This document shows positions 47,461 to 55,767 of a DNA stretch of 64,000 nt, piece by piece. Below the pieces are notes generated by a model, which was given only the letters and a program-made list of their open reading frames with translations, made no database searches and was not told where the DNA came from. Numbering within the stretch: the first letter of the stretch is position 1; every line of letters starts with the position of its first letter. A program made the translations under genes and the position numbers. Source of the DNA: Streptomyces lincolnensis (lineage in GTDB: Bacteria > Actinomycetota > Actinomycetes > Streptomycetales > Streptomycetaceae); assembly GCF_021173675.1 (NCBI RefSeq), contig NZ_JAIHON010000004.1, positions 310,001-374,000 on the forward strand, read 5' to 3'.

Positions 47461-48591
47461 GTGTCCATACCCCCGCCCCCGGAGGGGCCGTACCAGCATT
47501 ACGGGCCGCCCTATCGGACGTGGGGGCAGGGCTACAGCCCGTACACCCGCCCCTCGCCGGTCAACGGGGTCGCCATCGCCGCGCTCGTGCTCGGCCTGCT
47601 CTGTTTCGTGCCCGCCGCCGGGCTGGTGCTCGGCGTGATCGCGCTCGCGCAGATCAGGAGGAAGGGGCAGAGCGGCAAGGGGATGGCGATCGCCGGGGTG
47701 GTCCTGTCGTCCGTGGGGCTCGCCCTGTGGGTGGTGACGCTCGCGACGGGCGCCGCCTCCGGGATCTGGCGGGACGTCAAGGACGGCGCGAGCGGCAACT
47801 CCTCGTTCTCGCTCGTCGCGGGCCAGTGCTTCGACGTCCCGGGCGGCTCGCTGGAGGGCCTCACCTACGACGTCGACGAGGTGTCCTGCGAGGGCGGGCA
47901 CGACGGCGAGGTCTTCGGTTCCGTGACGATGAGCGGCGGCTCCGCCTTCCCCGGCGACGACGCCGTCAGCGAGACCGCCGACGAGAAGTGCACCCCCCTG
48001 GAGGGCGCGTACGTCCGGGACAGCTGGGTCCTCGACGAGGTCGACGTGTACTACTTCGGCCCCACCCGGGAGAGCTGGCGGTGGGGCGACCGCGCGATCG
48101 CCTGCGTCTTCGGCAGCACCGATGACGGCAAGCCCCTCAGCGGCTCCCTGCGCGCCGACGAGAGCAGCTTCGACGCGGACCAACTCGCCTTCCTGGAAGC
48201 CATGGACGCCGTCGACGCCGTGCTCTGGGAGGAGCCCGAGGAGAACGCCGAGGACGACCTCGCGGCCGGCCGGGACTGGGCCCGGGACGTCCGGGACGTG
48301 CTCGGCGAGCAGGCCGGGGTCCTGCGCGGGCACGCCTGGCCGGCCGACGCCGCACGGCCGGTGGCCGCCCTGCTGAAGGACATGGACGCGGCGCGCGAGG
48401 TCTGGGCGAAGGCGGCCGCCGCCTCCGACCCGGACACCTTCTACACGTACTACGACGACGGCTGGGCGTACATCGACGGCCCCACCACGGTCACCGCCCG
48501 CAAGGCTCTGGGCCTGGACACCACCCCGCCCTCGGGCGAGGAGTACGACGACGAGGACGACAGCTCCGGTGGCGGCAACCTGAATGTGTAA
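47461..48591 (+). CDS. DUF4190-domain membrane protein, 376 aa
   Basis: GTG 47461 with CAGGAG upstream. Pro/Tyr-rich N-terminus (PPPPEGPYQHYGPPYRTWGQ), two membrane helices with the DUF4190 pattern (VAIAALVLGLLCFVPAAGLV, then IAGVVLSSVGLALWVVTLAT) and an extracytoplasmic domain with paired Cys (GQCFDVPGG and VSCEGGHDGEV). The C-terminus is acidic (YDDEDDSSGGGN). Widespread in Streptomyces, function unknown; septum-side or cell-envelope role possible. Confidence 0.85.
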   Translation: MSIPPPPEGPYQHYGPPYRTWGQGYSPYTRPSPVNGVAIAALVLGLLCFVPAAGLVLGVIALAQIRRKGQSGKGMAIAGVVLSSVGLALWVVTLATGAASGIWRDVKDGASGNSSFSLVAGQCFDVPGGSLEGLTYDVDEVSCEGGHDGEVFGSVTMSGGSAFPGDDAVSETADEKCTPLEGAYVRDSWVLDEVDVYYFGPTRESWRWGDRAIACVFGSTDDGKPLSGSLRADESSFDADQLAFLEAMDAVDAVLWEEPEENAEDDLAAGRDWARDVRDVLGEQAGVLRGHAWPADAARPVAALLKDMDAAREVWAKAAAASDPDTFYTYYDDGWAYIDGPTTVTARKALGLDTTPPSGEEYDDEDDSSGGGNLNV

Positions 48592-48720
48592 GCCCGAATG
48601 TGTAAGGGGCCCTATATACGGAGAGAAAGTGCCTGCGTAAAGCCCTCCACGGGCACAAGTCATCACATCGAGTGATTCTCTGGCCTTTGCTTGCATGGCG
48701 GAACCCACGGTTGCCACGCT

Positions 48721-48738
48721 GTTGCTGTCTGTACAACC
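48721..48738 (+). promoter_or_regulatory. Candidate operator upstream of the GntR gene
   Basis: GTTGCTGTCTGTACAACC contains TGTACA and GTTG/CAAC ends in inverted orientation, 16 bp before the GTG start. GntR proteins of this class often bind such imperfect palindromes at their own promoter. 48,592-48,720 holds no gene. Confidence 0.35.
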
Positions 48739-48753
48739 TGATGGGAGCGGCCA

Positions 48754-49506
48754 GTGACATTCGGTGAGCAGCCCGCGTACCTGCGCGTCGCGGGTGATCT
48801 CCGCAAGAAGATCGTCGACGGTTCGCTGCCACCGCACACCCGCCTCCCGTCCCAGGCGAGAATCCGTGAGGAGTACGGCGTCTCGGACACGGTCGCGCTG
48901 GAGGCGCGCAAGGTGCTCATGGCCGAGGGGCTGGTCGAGGGCCGTTCCGGCTCCGGGACCTATGTGCGCGAGCGGCCCGTACCCCGCCGTGTCGTGCGCT
49001 CCGGGTACCGGCCGGTCAACGGCGCGACACCCTTCCGGCAGGAACAGGCCGACGGCGAGGTGCGCGGCACCTGGGAGTCCAGCAGTGAACAGGCCGAGGC
49101 GAGCGTCGCCGTCGCCGAGCGGCTCGACATCCGGCCCGGCGACCGTGTGATGTGCACCCGGTACGTCTTCCGGGACGCCGGCGAGGTCATGATGCTCTCC
49201 ACGTCCTGGGAGCCCCTCGCCGTCACCGGCCGCACCCCCGTGATGCTGCCCGAGGAGGGCCCGCTCGGCGGCATGGGCGTCGTCGAGCGCATGGCCGCCA
49301 TCGACGTGATCGTGGACAACGTCACCGAGGAGGTCGGCGCCCGCCCCGGCCTCGCCGAGGAACTCCTCGCCCTCGGCGGCGTCCCCGGCCATGTCGTCCT
49401 GGTCGTCCAGCGCACGTACTACGCCTCGGGCCGCCCGGTGGAGACGGCCGACGTGGTGATTCCGGCCGACCGGTACCGGGTCGCCTACCACCTGCCGGTG
49501 AAGTAG
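48754..49506 (+). CDS. GntR-family regulator with UTRA domain, 250 aa
   Basis: N-terminal winged helix (YLRVAGDLRKKIVDGSLPPH, then TRLPSQARIREEYGVS and GSGTYVRE) and C-terminal effector-binding UTRA domain (VMCTRYVFRDAGEVMMLSTS ... VVQRTYYASGRPVETADVVI). GTG start at 48754. The cluster contains no obvious sugar or amino-acid catabolic genes, so target and effector are unknown; autoregulation is likely. Confidence 0.9.
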   Translation: MTFGEQPAYLRVAGDLRKKIVDGSLPPHTRLPSQARIREEYGVSDTVALEARKVLMAEGLVEGRSGSGTYVRERPVPRRVVRSGYRPVNGATPFRQEQADGEVRGTWESSSEQAEASVAVAERLDIRPGDRVMCTRYVFRDAGEVMMLSTSWEPLAVTGRTPVMLPEEGPLGGMGVVERMAAIDVIVDNVTEEVGARPGLAEELLALGGVPGHVVLVVQRTYYASGRPVETADVVIPADRYRVAYHLPVK

Positions 49507-49851
49507 TCGCCTGCCGTTCACTCCGTCGCGGCGGCGCACGCCCTCTGGGCAGTTGCCTCGGGCCAGTGCTCAACGGGGGCCTGTGGACGCCGCGTTGGTA
49601 TCCGGCCGTTCTCGCAGGTCGTGATGGGCGCCCGGGACACCCCGCCGACCGGATGCATCGACATGTCCTGGGGCGCGTGCGATGCCGCGCGCCCCTCAAC
49701 GTGCCGGTCCGTCCTGGCTGGTTGCGTACCTCTTTGTGAAAAGCCGTGTTCGCTGCGTGAAGGTAGGGCGTAGGCTCGGGCATATGCGCATTGCGGTTTC
49801 CTTATCGGGTGGGGCGCGGCACACACCGCGGACGGGAAGTGGAGGGGCGCG
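49507..49851. other. 345-bp intergenic region
   Basis: No gene seen. TAGGCT near 49,771 could be a -10 for the SPOR-like gene, with TTCGCTG upstream, but spacing is uncertain. Confidence 0.4.
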
Positions 49852-50043
49852 ATGAACGACGGCACGATCACTCTTCCCTGGCTCGTCATACGGCAGGACG
49901 ACAACGGCAACCGCTACCGCGTGGGCAGGTACGCGACCCGGGCGGAGGCCCAGAAGATCGCGGACAGCCTCGACGGTCGCGGCCACAAGCAGCTCTACTG
50001 GGTCGAGCGGATAGGCCAGAACGGAACGGGCGCCGCCGGCTGA
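49852..50043 (+). CDS. Small SPOR-like protein, 63 aa
   Basis: ATG 49852 with GGAGGGGCGCG upstream. The sequence LPWLVIRQDDNGNRYRVGRY followed by ATRAEAQKIADSLDGRGHKQ is the beta-alpha-beta-alpha core of SPOR/sporulation-related repeats. No transmembrane segment. Common small Streptomyces protein; function unknown. Confidence 0.75.
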   Translation: MNDGTITLPWLVIRQDDNGNRYRVGRYATRAEAQKIADSLDGRGHKQLYWVERIGQNGTGAAG

Positions 50044-50077
50044 TCGCCGACGCCTGCGCTCCCGTAGGCTCCGGCGC

Positions 50078-50482
50078 ATGACGGAACGGATCGTGGTGGG
50101 GGCCGCCCTGATCGAGGGCGGCCGTGTGCTCGCCGCGCGGCGCAGTGCGCCCGCCGAGCTGGCCGGGCGCTGGGAGTTGCCCGGGGGCAAGGTCGAGCCG
50201 GGCGAGACGCCGGACGCGGCGCTGGTGCGGGAGCTGCGGGAAGAGCTCGGCGTCGATGCGGTGGTTGGTGAGCGGGTGCCGGGGGTGTGGGATCTGCGGG
50301 CGCCGTATGTGCTGTGGGTGTGGACTGCGCGGTTGCTTCCCGGGTCCCCCGAGCCGAAGCCGCTTCAGGATCATGATGAGTTGCGGTGGCTGTCTCTGGC
50401 GGAGCTGTGGGATGTGCCGTGGCTGGAGCAGGATGTGGCTGCTGTGCGTGAGGTGGCTGTGCGGTTGGGGCCGGGCGCCTAA
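50078..50482 (+). CDS. Nudix hydrolase (MutT-like), 134 aa
   Basis: Nudix box GGKVEPGETPDAALVRELRE then ELGV fits GX5EX7REUXEEXGU. Begins TERIVVGAALIEGGRVLAAR, and the LPG (ELPGGKVEPG) before it favours a (d)NTP pyrophosphohydrolase of MutT type. ATG 50078. Hydrolyses nucleoside triphosphates; likely nucleotide sanitation, inferred. No close operon partner. Confidence 0.88.
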   Translation: MTERIVVGAALIEGGRVLAARRSAPAELAGRWELPGGKVEPGETPDAALVRELREELGVDAVVGERVPGVWDLRAPYVLWVWTARLLPGSPEPKPLQDHDELRWLSLAELWDVPWLEQDVAAVREVAVRLGPGA

Positions 50483-50530
50483 AGGGTTGCCGGTACATCT
50501 TGTAGCGCGAGTGCGGGTCGTTTGTGGCTT

Positions 50531-50563
50531 GTCGCGCAGTTCCCCGCGCCCCTAAGGGGGCGT
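50531..50563. repeat. Streptomyces intergenic repeat with hairpin, copy 1
   Basis: GTCGCGCAGTTCCCCGCGCC followed by CCTAAGGGGGCG. The GCGCAGTTCCC...CGCCCC/GGGGCG unit is a widespread Streptomyces intergenic repeat and can act as a terminator. A second copy is at 56,951. Confidence 0.7.
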
Positions 50564-50650
50564 GCACTTGCCCTTGGTTTTGAAGTGACGTACGCCTTTC
50601 GTGCCACAGTGCGCCGTCCGGGGCGGTAATGGCTCCGTGATATCGGGTAT

Positions 50651-51109
50651 GTGCCCATTAACCCCAAGAAACCGGACATGGGTGAGTGGCTGGCCCGGGA
50701 TGTGATCGGCGTGATCGACAGCGAAGGCGACTGCGCCGAGTGGAGCTTCCCGGCGGACCCGGGGGCGGTGCGGGCCGCGCGGGACGCGGTGCGGGAGCGG
50801 CTGGGGGTGTGGGGGCTGGAGAGTCTGGCCGACCTCGCGGTCCTGCTGGTCAGCGAGTTGGTGACCAACTCGCTGCGGCACGCCAGCGGCCCGATCGGGG
50901 TGCGGCTGGTGCGGCCCGCGGGCCTGGACCGGGTGCTGCTGGTGGAGGTCTCCGACCCGCTGCCCGACCCGCCCCGCGAGCGGGCCGCGCGTCCCGACGA
51001 CGAGAGCGGCCGCGGACTGCACCTGGTGGCGCACTCCTCCCGCCGGTGGGGCACCCGCCCCGGGGAGGCGGGCAAGACGGTGTGGTTCGAGCTCGGGGTC
51101 CCCGAATAG
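50651..51109 (+). CDS. RsbW-type ATP-binding (anti-sigma-like) protein, 152 aa
   Basis: HATPase_c fold with N-box LLVSELVTNSLRHA, G1 box VEVSDPLPDPP and G2 ESGRGLHLV, ending GKTVWFELGVPE. Such GHKL kinases phosphorylate anti-sigma antagonist proteins in Streptomyces. GTG start at 50651. Its fold is shared by the C-terminus of the next gene, so the pair may compete for the same partner. No cognate sigma factor adjacent. Confidence 0.85.
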   Translation: MPINPKKPDMGEWLARDVIGVIDSEGDCAEWSFPADPGAVRAARDAVRERLGVWGLESLADLAVLLVSELVTNSLRHASGPIGVRLVRPAGLDRVLLVEVSDPLPDPPRERAARPDDESGRGLHLVAHSSRRWGTRPGEAGKTVWFELGVPE

Positions 51110-51125
51110 GGCCCGCATGGTGCCC

Positions 51126-51179
51126 GCACGAGGCCCACGCGGTGCCCACACGAGGCCCACGCGGTGCCCGCACGAGGCC
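51126..51179 (+). repeat. 22-bp tandem repeat, 2.5 copies
   Basis: Two full units GCACGAGGCCCACGCGGTGC-CC (second starts ACACG) and a third start GCACGAGGCC, between two regulator genes. Not CRISPR: units are contiguous without spacers. Confidence 0.7.
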
Positions 51180-51445
51180 GGAGTGCGCAGTGAGCCGGGA
51201 CTGTACGCGTGGGGCGGCGCTGTCCACCGGCCGGTTCGGGCCAGTGACGGTTGTCGAAAGGGGTGGTTCGACGGGGTGTCCGCTGGTTAGAAGACTGTAG
51301 GTGTTGTCACGGTCCGGTCCAAAAACCATCGGGACCGTGCTGTGATCGTGAACACCGTGTTGTGCGGCGCCGTAGTGCTGGATACTGCGGGCAGCCGCCC
51401 CCGGTGACCGGTGCCGGACGCGGTGAGCTGGAGGGGACGGTTCGC

Positions 51446-54070
51446 GTGAGCGAGATACCAGCGAAGGCCACGGAGTCGGAGGACCCGTCGGACGGCGCGA
51501 GGACGGAGGCCGCGGGTGATGCCGTGCCAGAGATCCGTCCCGACGACGCGCCGCCCGGGGACGCCATGTGGCAGAGCAGTCCGCCCGGCTCCATCTACGA
51601 CTACATCAAGGTCGCGTCCTTCTCCATCGGCCCCGACGGGCTGGTGGACCAGTGGAGCCTGCGCGCCGAGCAGCTCTTCGGTATCCGCGCGGACCACGCC
51701 GTCGGCATGGACCCCATCGCGGCGTTCATCGACCCCGATCTGCGGGCGCGCGGCCACCGCAAGATGGCGGAGATCCTCGACGGCCGCGAATGGACCGGTG
51801 TGGTCCCCTTCCGGGCCCCGGGTGCGACGCCCGGCGACAGCGGCCGACAGGGCCTCGCGGAGGTCTACGTCATGCCGACGCGGACCGAGGAGGGCGAGAA
51901 GGCCGCCGTCTGCATCGTCGTCGATGTGAGGACCCTGCGGAGCATCGAGACCGACCTCGCCGCCTCGCAGTCCATTTTCGGCCAATCTCCCTTCGGGTTC
52001 GTGCTGATCGACCCCGATCTGCGGGTACGCCGGGCCAACCACCGGTTCGCCTCGATCTTCGGCGGCACCCCCGACGACCACCGCGGCAAGACCGTCCACG
52101 ACTACCTGCCGCGTCCCGAGGCCGAGCGGGTCGCCGCGACCCTGCGCCGGGTCCTTGAGACCGGCAACTCCATCACGGACATGCATGTCACGGGCTTCGT
52201 GCCGGACTCCGAGGAGCGCCGCCACTGGTCGGTCAACCTCTATCGCGTGCACAGCGGTTCCGGCCGGCCCATCGGCATCGCCTGGCTCGGCCTCGACGTC
52301 ACCGCCCGCCGGGCCGCCGCCCGGGAAGCGGCCGCCGCGCGGCGCAATCTCGCCCTCCTGAACGAGGCCGGCGCCCGGATCGGCAACTCCCTGGACCTGG
52401 AGACCACCGCCCGCGAACTCCTCGACGTCGTCGTCCCCGGCTTCTGCGACCTCGCCACCGTCGACCTCTACCAGGGGCTGCTGGCCGGCGACGAGACCCC
52501 GCCCGGCCTCGCCGACGGCAGCGCGGAACTGCGCCGGGTCGCCTTCGCCAGCGCCGTCTCCGACGCGCCCTTCGCCGGCTCGGGCAAGCCGGTCGCGGTC
52601 GGCGCGGTCCACCACTACCCCTTCAACTCGCCCTGCGCGGACGCCCTGCGCACGGCCCGCCCGCAGCACATCCCCGGCGAGGAGGGCGGCCTCGTGCAGT
52701 CCACGCTCGCCGTGCCGATGGTCGCCCACGACACCGTCGTAGGACTGGCGCAGTTCGCGCGGACCAAGGGCAGTGAGCCGTTCGGGGACCGGGACCGGGC
52801 GCTGGCGGTGGAGCTGGCGGCGCGGGCGGCGGTGTGCATCGACAACGCGCGGCTGTACCGGCGCGAGCACGAGCGGGCATTGATACTCCAGCGGTCCCTG
52901 CTGCCCCCGGGCGACCCGGTCGCCTCCGGCCTGGACATCGCCTGCCGCTATCTGCCGGGCAACTCCTCCGCCGACCGGCCCAGCGAGGTCGGCGGCGACT
53001 GGTTCGACGTCATCGAACTGCCCGGCCACCGTACGGCGTTGGTCGTCGGCGACGTGATGGGACGCGGGCTGCGGGCGGCGGTCGCGATGGGTGAACTCCG
53101 GTCCGCCGTGCGCACCCTGGCCCTCCTCGACCTCGAACCGGCCGAGGTGCTCAGCGCGTTGGACGAGATCGCGCGCGGCCTCGGCGCGCCCGGCGGGGTG
53201 CAGCAGGCCACCCGCGCGGCCCGTCGCCCGCGTGAGGCCGACCTGTCCGAGGTGTACCTCGCGACCTGCGTCTACGCCGTCTACGACTCGGTGACCAGGC
53301 GCTGCACCTTCGCCAACGCCGGCCATCTGCCGCCGGTGCTGGTGGAACCCGGCGAGGACGCCCTCATGCTGGACGTGCCGCCGGGCATGCCGCTCGGCGT
53401 CGGCGGGGAGCCCTTCGAGGAGGTCGAGGTCGAACTTCCCGAGGGTGCTCTGCTCGCGCTCTACACGGATGGACTGGTCGAAAGCCGCGATCACCCCCTC
53501 GACGAGGGCCTCCAGGCCTTCGTGGGGGCGCTGACCGACCCCTCCGCGCCCCTGGAGGACGTCTGCGACCACGTCCTGAACACCCTCGACACCCACCACG
53601 GCGAGGACGACATCGCGCTGCTCATGGCGCGGGTCCAGGGCCTGCCCGCCGACTCGGTCGGCGACTGGACCCTGCCGCGCGAGCCGCGCAGCGTGGGCCG
53701 GGCCCGCGAGTACGCGCGCGGCCAGCTGATCAGCTGGGACCTGGAACCCCTGGTCGACACCACCGAGTTGCTGGTCAGCGAGCTGGTGACGAACGCCCTG
53801 CGGTACGGCGAGGGCGACATACGCCTACGGCTCCTGCTGGACCGCACCCTGGTCTGCGAGGTCTGGGACTCCGGCCTGGTCCAGCCGCGCCGCCGCCGGG
53901 CCCGTGACACGGACGAAGGCGGGCGCGGCCTCCAGCTCGTCGGTCTCCTCAGCGCGGCCTGGGGCTCCCGCCGGACGCCCCGCGGCAAGACGGTGTGGTT
54001 CGAACTCCCGCTCCCGGACGGCGAGAACGGCCTGGCGGACCCGGCGGAGGCGCTGCTCAGCCTGTTCTGA
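51446..54070 (+). CDS. PAS-PAS-GAF-SpoIIE-HATPase signalling phosphatase, 874 aa
   Basis: GTG 51446 (VSEIPAKATESEDPSDGART) with GGAGGGG upstream. Domain order by approximate residues: PAS 50-160 (GPDGLVDQWSLRAEQLFGIR), PAS 172-290 (GFVLIDPDLRVRRANHRFAS), GAF 290-475, PP2C/SpoIIE 485-730 (SEVGGDWFDVIELPGHRTAL, GDVMGRGLRAAVAMGELRS) and HATPase_c 750-870 (LLVSELVTNALRYGEGD, GGRGLQLV). It should dephosphorylate an anti-sigma antagonist in response to PAS/GAF signals and may also phosphorylate it. Typical Streptomyces partner-switch regulator. Confidence 0.9.
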   Translation: MSEIPAKATESEDPSDGARTEAAGDAVPEIRPDDAPPGDAMWQSSPPGSIYDYIKVASFSIGPDGLVDQWSLRAEQLFGIRADHAVGMDPIAAFIDPDLRARGHRKMAEILDGREWTGVVPFRAPGATPGDSGRQGLAEVYVMPTRTEEGEKAAVCIVVDVRTLRSIETDLAASQSIFGQSPFGFVLIDPDLRVRRANHRFASIFGGTPDDHRGKTVHDYLPRPEAERVAATLRRVLETGNSITDMHVTGFVPDSEERRHWSVNLYRVHSGSGRPIGIAWLGLDVTARRAAAREAAAARRNLALLNEAGARIGNSLDLETTARELLDVVVPGFCDLATVDLYQGLLAGDETPPGLADGSAELRRVAFASAVSDAPFAGSGKPVAVGAVHHYPFNSPCADALRTARPQHIPGEEGGLVQSTLAVPMVAHDTVVGLAQFARTKGSEPFGDRDRALAVELAARAAVCIDNARLYRREHERALILQRSLLPPGDPVASGLDIACRYLPGNSSADRPSEVGGDWFDVIELPGHRTALVVGDVMGRGLRAAVAMGELRSAVRTLALLDLEPAEVLSALDEIARGLGAPGGVQQATRAARRPREADLSEVYLATCVYAVYDSVTRRCTFANAGHLPPVLVEPGEDALMLDVPPGMPLGVGGEPFEEVEVELPEGALLALYTDGLVESRDHPLDEGLQAFVGALTDPSAPLEDVCDHVLNTLDTHHGEDDIALLMARVQGLPADSVGDWTLPREPRSVGRAREYARGQLISWDLEPLVDTTELLVSELVTNALRYGEGDIRLRLLLDRTLVCEVWDSGLVQPRRRRARDTDEGGRGLQLVGLLSAAWGSRRTPRGKTVWFELPLPDGENGLADPAEALLSLF

Positions 54071-54100
54071 CGGCCCTACGCGAGGGCACGGCGGGGGCGG

Positions 54101-55669
54101 TCACGCGACCGTACGGCGGCCACGGGTGCGCGGCCCGCCGAAGCTCAGGGGCACCCCGCCGTCCCCATCGCCGGGCTCGCCGCCTCCGCCCCCGCCCAGC
54201 AGGATCCCGCCGAGGACCGCCCCGGCGATCCCGCTCGCGTGTCCGGCCGCCCCGGCGACCGGATTGCCGTGCACCCGTACGTCCTGTTCGGCCAGGTCCC
54301 GGGCCTCCCGGGCCAGGGTGTCCGCGGAGACGTACGCGTCCTCGGCGAGCAGCCGTCGCGCCTCCGCCAGCCGCTCGCGGGCCGGGCCGCCCACCGCACC
54401 CCGGTGCGTGTCGACGAAGCCGTCCGCGAGGTCGGTCGAGGTACGGGCGACGAGCGCCCCGGCCGCCGACACCACCCCGGCCCGCCCCGCGTCCAGCGGC
54501 GTGAGCGCCCCGACGATCCGGCGCAGCACGTCGAGCGGGTCGTACGGCCCGGCGGCCACCTCTTCTCGTACGACGGTCAGGACCGCGTCGGCGTGCCGGA
54601 CCCGCGCGTGCAGCTCGCCGGCCGGGATCCCCTCCGTCGCCGTGAGCCCGCGCACCTGGGTGAGCGCCGCCTCCGCGCCGGTCAGCGCGGCCGGCACCAG
54701 TCTCGCGGCCGCGTCCAGCGCCTCGGCGAGCCGGTCGACCCCGGCGACGAACACGGCGGCCTGGGCCACGGCCCCCTCGGCGGCGCGGAGATCACGGGCC
54801 GCGTGCTCCGGATCGCCGCGGTCGGCCGCCTGGCGGGCCTGGTTGAGGTGGACGGTGGCGAACACCAGGCGGTCCTTGGCCTGTTCGACGTAGCCGGTGA
54901 CCGGCGCGCAGGCGGCGGGCGGGTACCGCTCGGCGAGGTTGGTGAGGGTCGTCTCCGCGGCCGCCGTGCGCCCGGCGAGCTCCCGGAACCGGGTCTCCGC
55001 GACCTCCAGGGCCGCGGCGGCGTCCCGTTCCAGGGCGCGGAGCTGGTCGAACGCGGGCGCCTCCGCGTCGAGCCGTCGTCCTGCCTCCTGGCACCGGCCC
55101 ACGATCCCGGCGAGCACCTGCCGCCGGGAGTCCTCGTCCGCCGGGACGCCCTCGTCGTAGCGCCGCCGCATCCGGAAGGCGGCGGAGAGTTCGGCCTCGG
55201 CGTCCCGCACGGCGGCGGTGAAGGGGGCGACGGCCGCCTCGCCGAACCGGGCCGCGGCGAAGCCGAGTTCCGCACGGCTGGTGCGGATCCAGTCGTCGGC
55301 CTCGGCGAGGAGGGCGCGCGTCTGCTCGTCGAGGTCGGTGAGGGGAGGAGCCGAGGGGGAGGTGGCGGGGGCGCCGCCGGGGGTGGTGCGGGTCCGGGCC
55401 CGGCGGGTGCGTCGCAGGTAGCCGTATCCGGCGAGTGCGCCGGCCGTGGCCACCAGGACGAGCGGCAGCACGAGGTCGGTGGCCGAGGACTCGTCCTCCT
55501 CCGGCGCGGCGGCCACGGCCCGGACCTCGCCGGTCCTCGCAACCGGAACATCCGTGCTGATCGTCATCCCCGGCAACACCAGCCACACGACCCCGGCCAC
55601 CCCGCCCACCACGGCATGCGCCACCCGCACGGATATGTGCGCGGCAGCACGCCGCGGTCGGCCCCGCAT
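54101..55669 (-). CDS. TPM-family-like membrane protein lacking the TPM domain, 522 aa
   Basis: I start it at ATG 55669 (MRGRPRRAAAHISVRVAHAV); first membrane helix follows (VVGGVAGVVWLVLPG), second near 66-85 (VLPLVLVATAGALAGYGYL). The middle is a long coiled coil (EAELSAAFRMRRRYDEG ... DRLVFATVHLNQARQAADRG). The C-terminus is Gly-rich (GGILLGGGGGG ... SFGGPRTRGRRTVA), as in Streptomyces TPM-domain proteins. The TPM phosphatase domain that normally sits between signal and second helix is replaced by about 30 residues. Divergent from the next gene, with starts only 6 bp apart for the upstream candidate. Confidence 0.75.
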   Translation of the reverse strand: MRGRPRRAAAHISVRVAHAVVGGVAGVVWLVLPGMTISTDVPVARTGEVRAVAAAPEEDESSATDLVLPLVLVATAGALAGYGYLRRTRRARTRTTPGGAPATSPSAPPLTDLDEQTRALLAEADDWIRTSRAELGFAAARFGEAAVAPFTAAVRDAEAELSAAFRMRRRYDEGVPADEDSRRQVLAGIVGRCQEAGRRLDAEAPAFDQLRALERDAAAALEVAETRFRELAGRTAAAETTLTNLAERYPPAACAPVTGYVEQAKDRLVFATVHLNQARQAADRGDPEHAARDLRAAEGAVAQAAVFVAGVDRLAEALDAAARLVPAALTGAEAALTQVRGLTATEGIPAGELHARVRHADAVLTVVREEVAAGPYDPLDVLRRIVGALTPLDAGRAGVVSAAGALVARTSTDLADGFVDTHRGAVGGPARERLAEARRLLAEDAYVSADTLAREARDLAEQDVRVHGNPVAGAAGHASGIAGAVLGGILLGGGGGGEPGDGDGGVPLSFGGPRTRGRRTVA

Positions 55670-55767
55670 CAACGATGACGTCACATTTCGGAGCGTATGA
55701 GCAGGAATGCGGCGACGCGACCGGGGCGGGGTACGCGGGGTACGGGGCCCGAAGGGGAGGGGAACGC

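Noticed and set aside
46537..49539. A 1000-codon minus-strand open frame
   Set aside because: Opposite the protease, DUF4190 and GntR genes, with no recognisable domain; high-GC shadow.
51126..51179. Possible CRISPR array
   Set aside because: The 22-bp units are contiguous and there are no spacers or cas genes; a simple tandem repeat.
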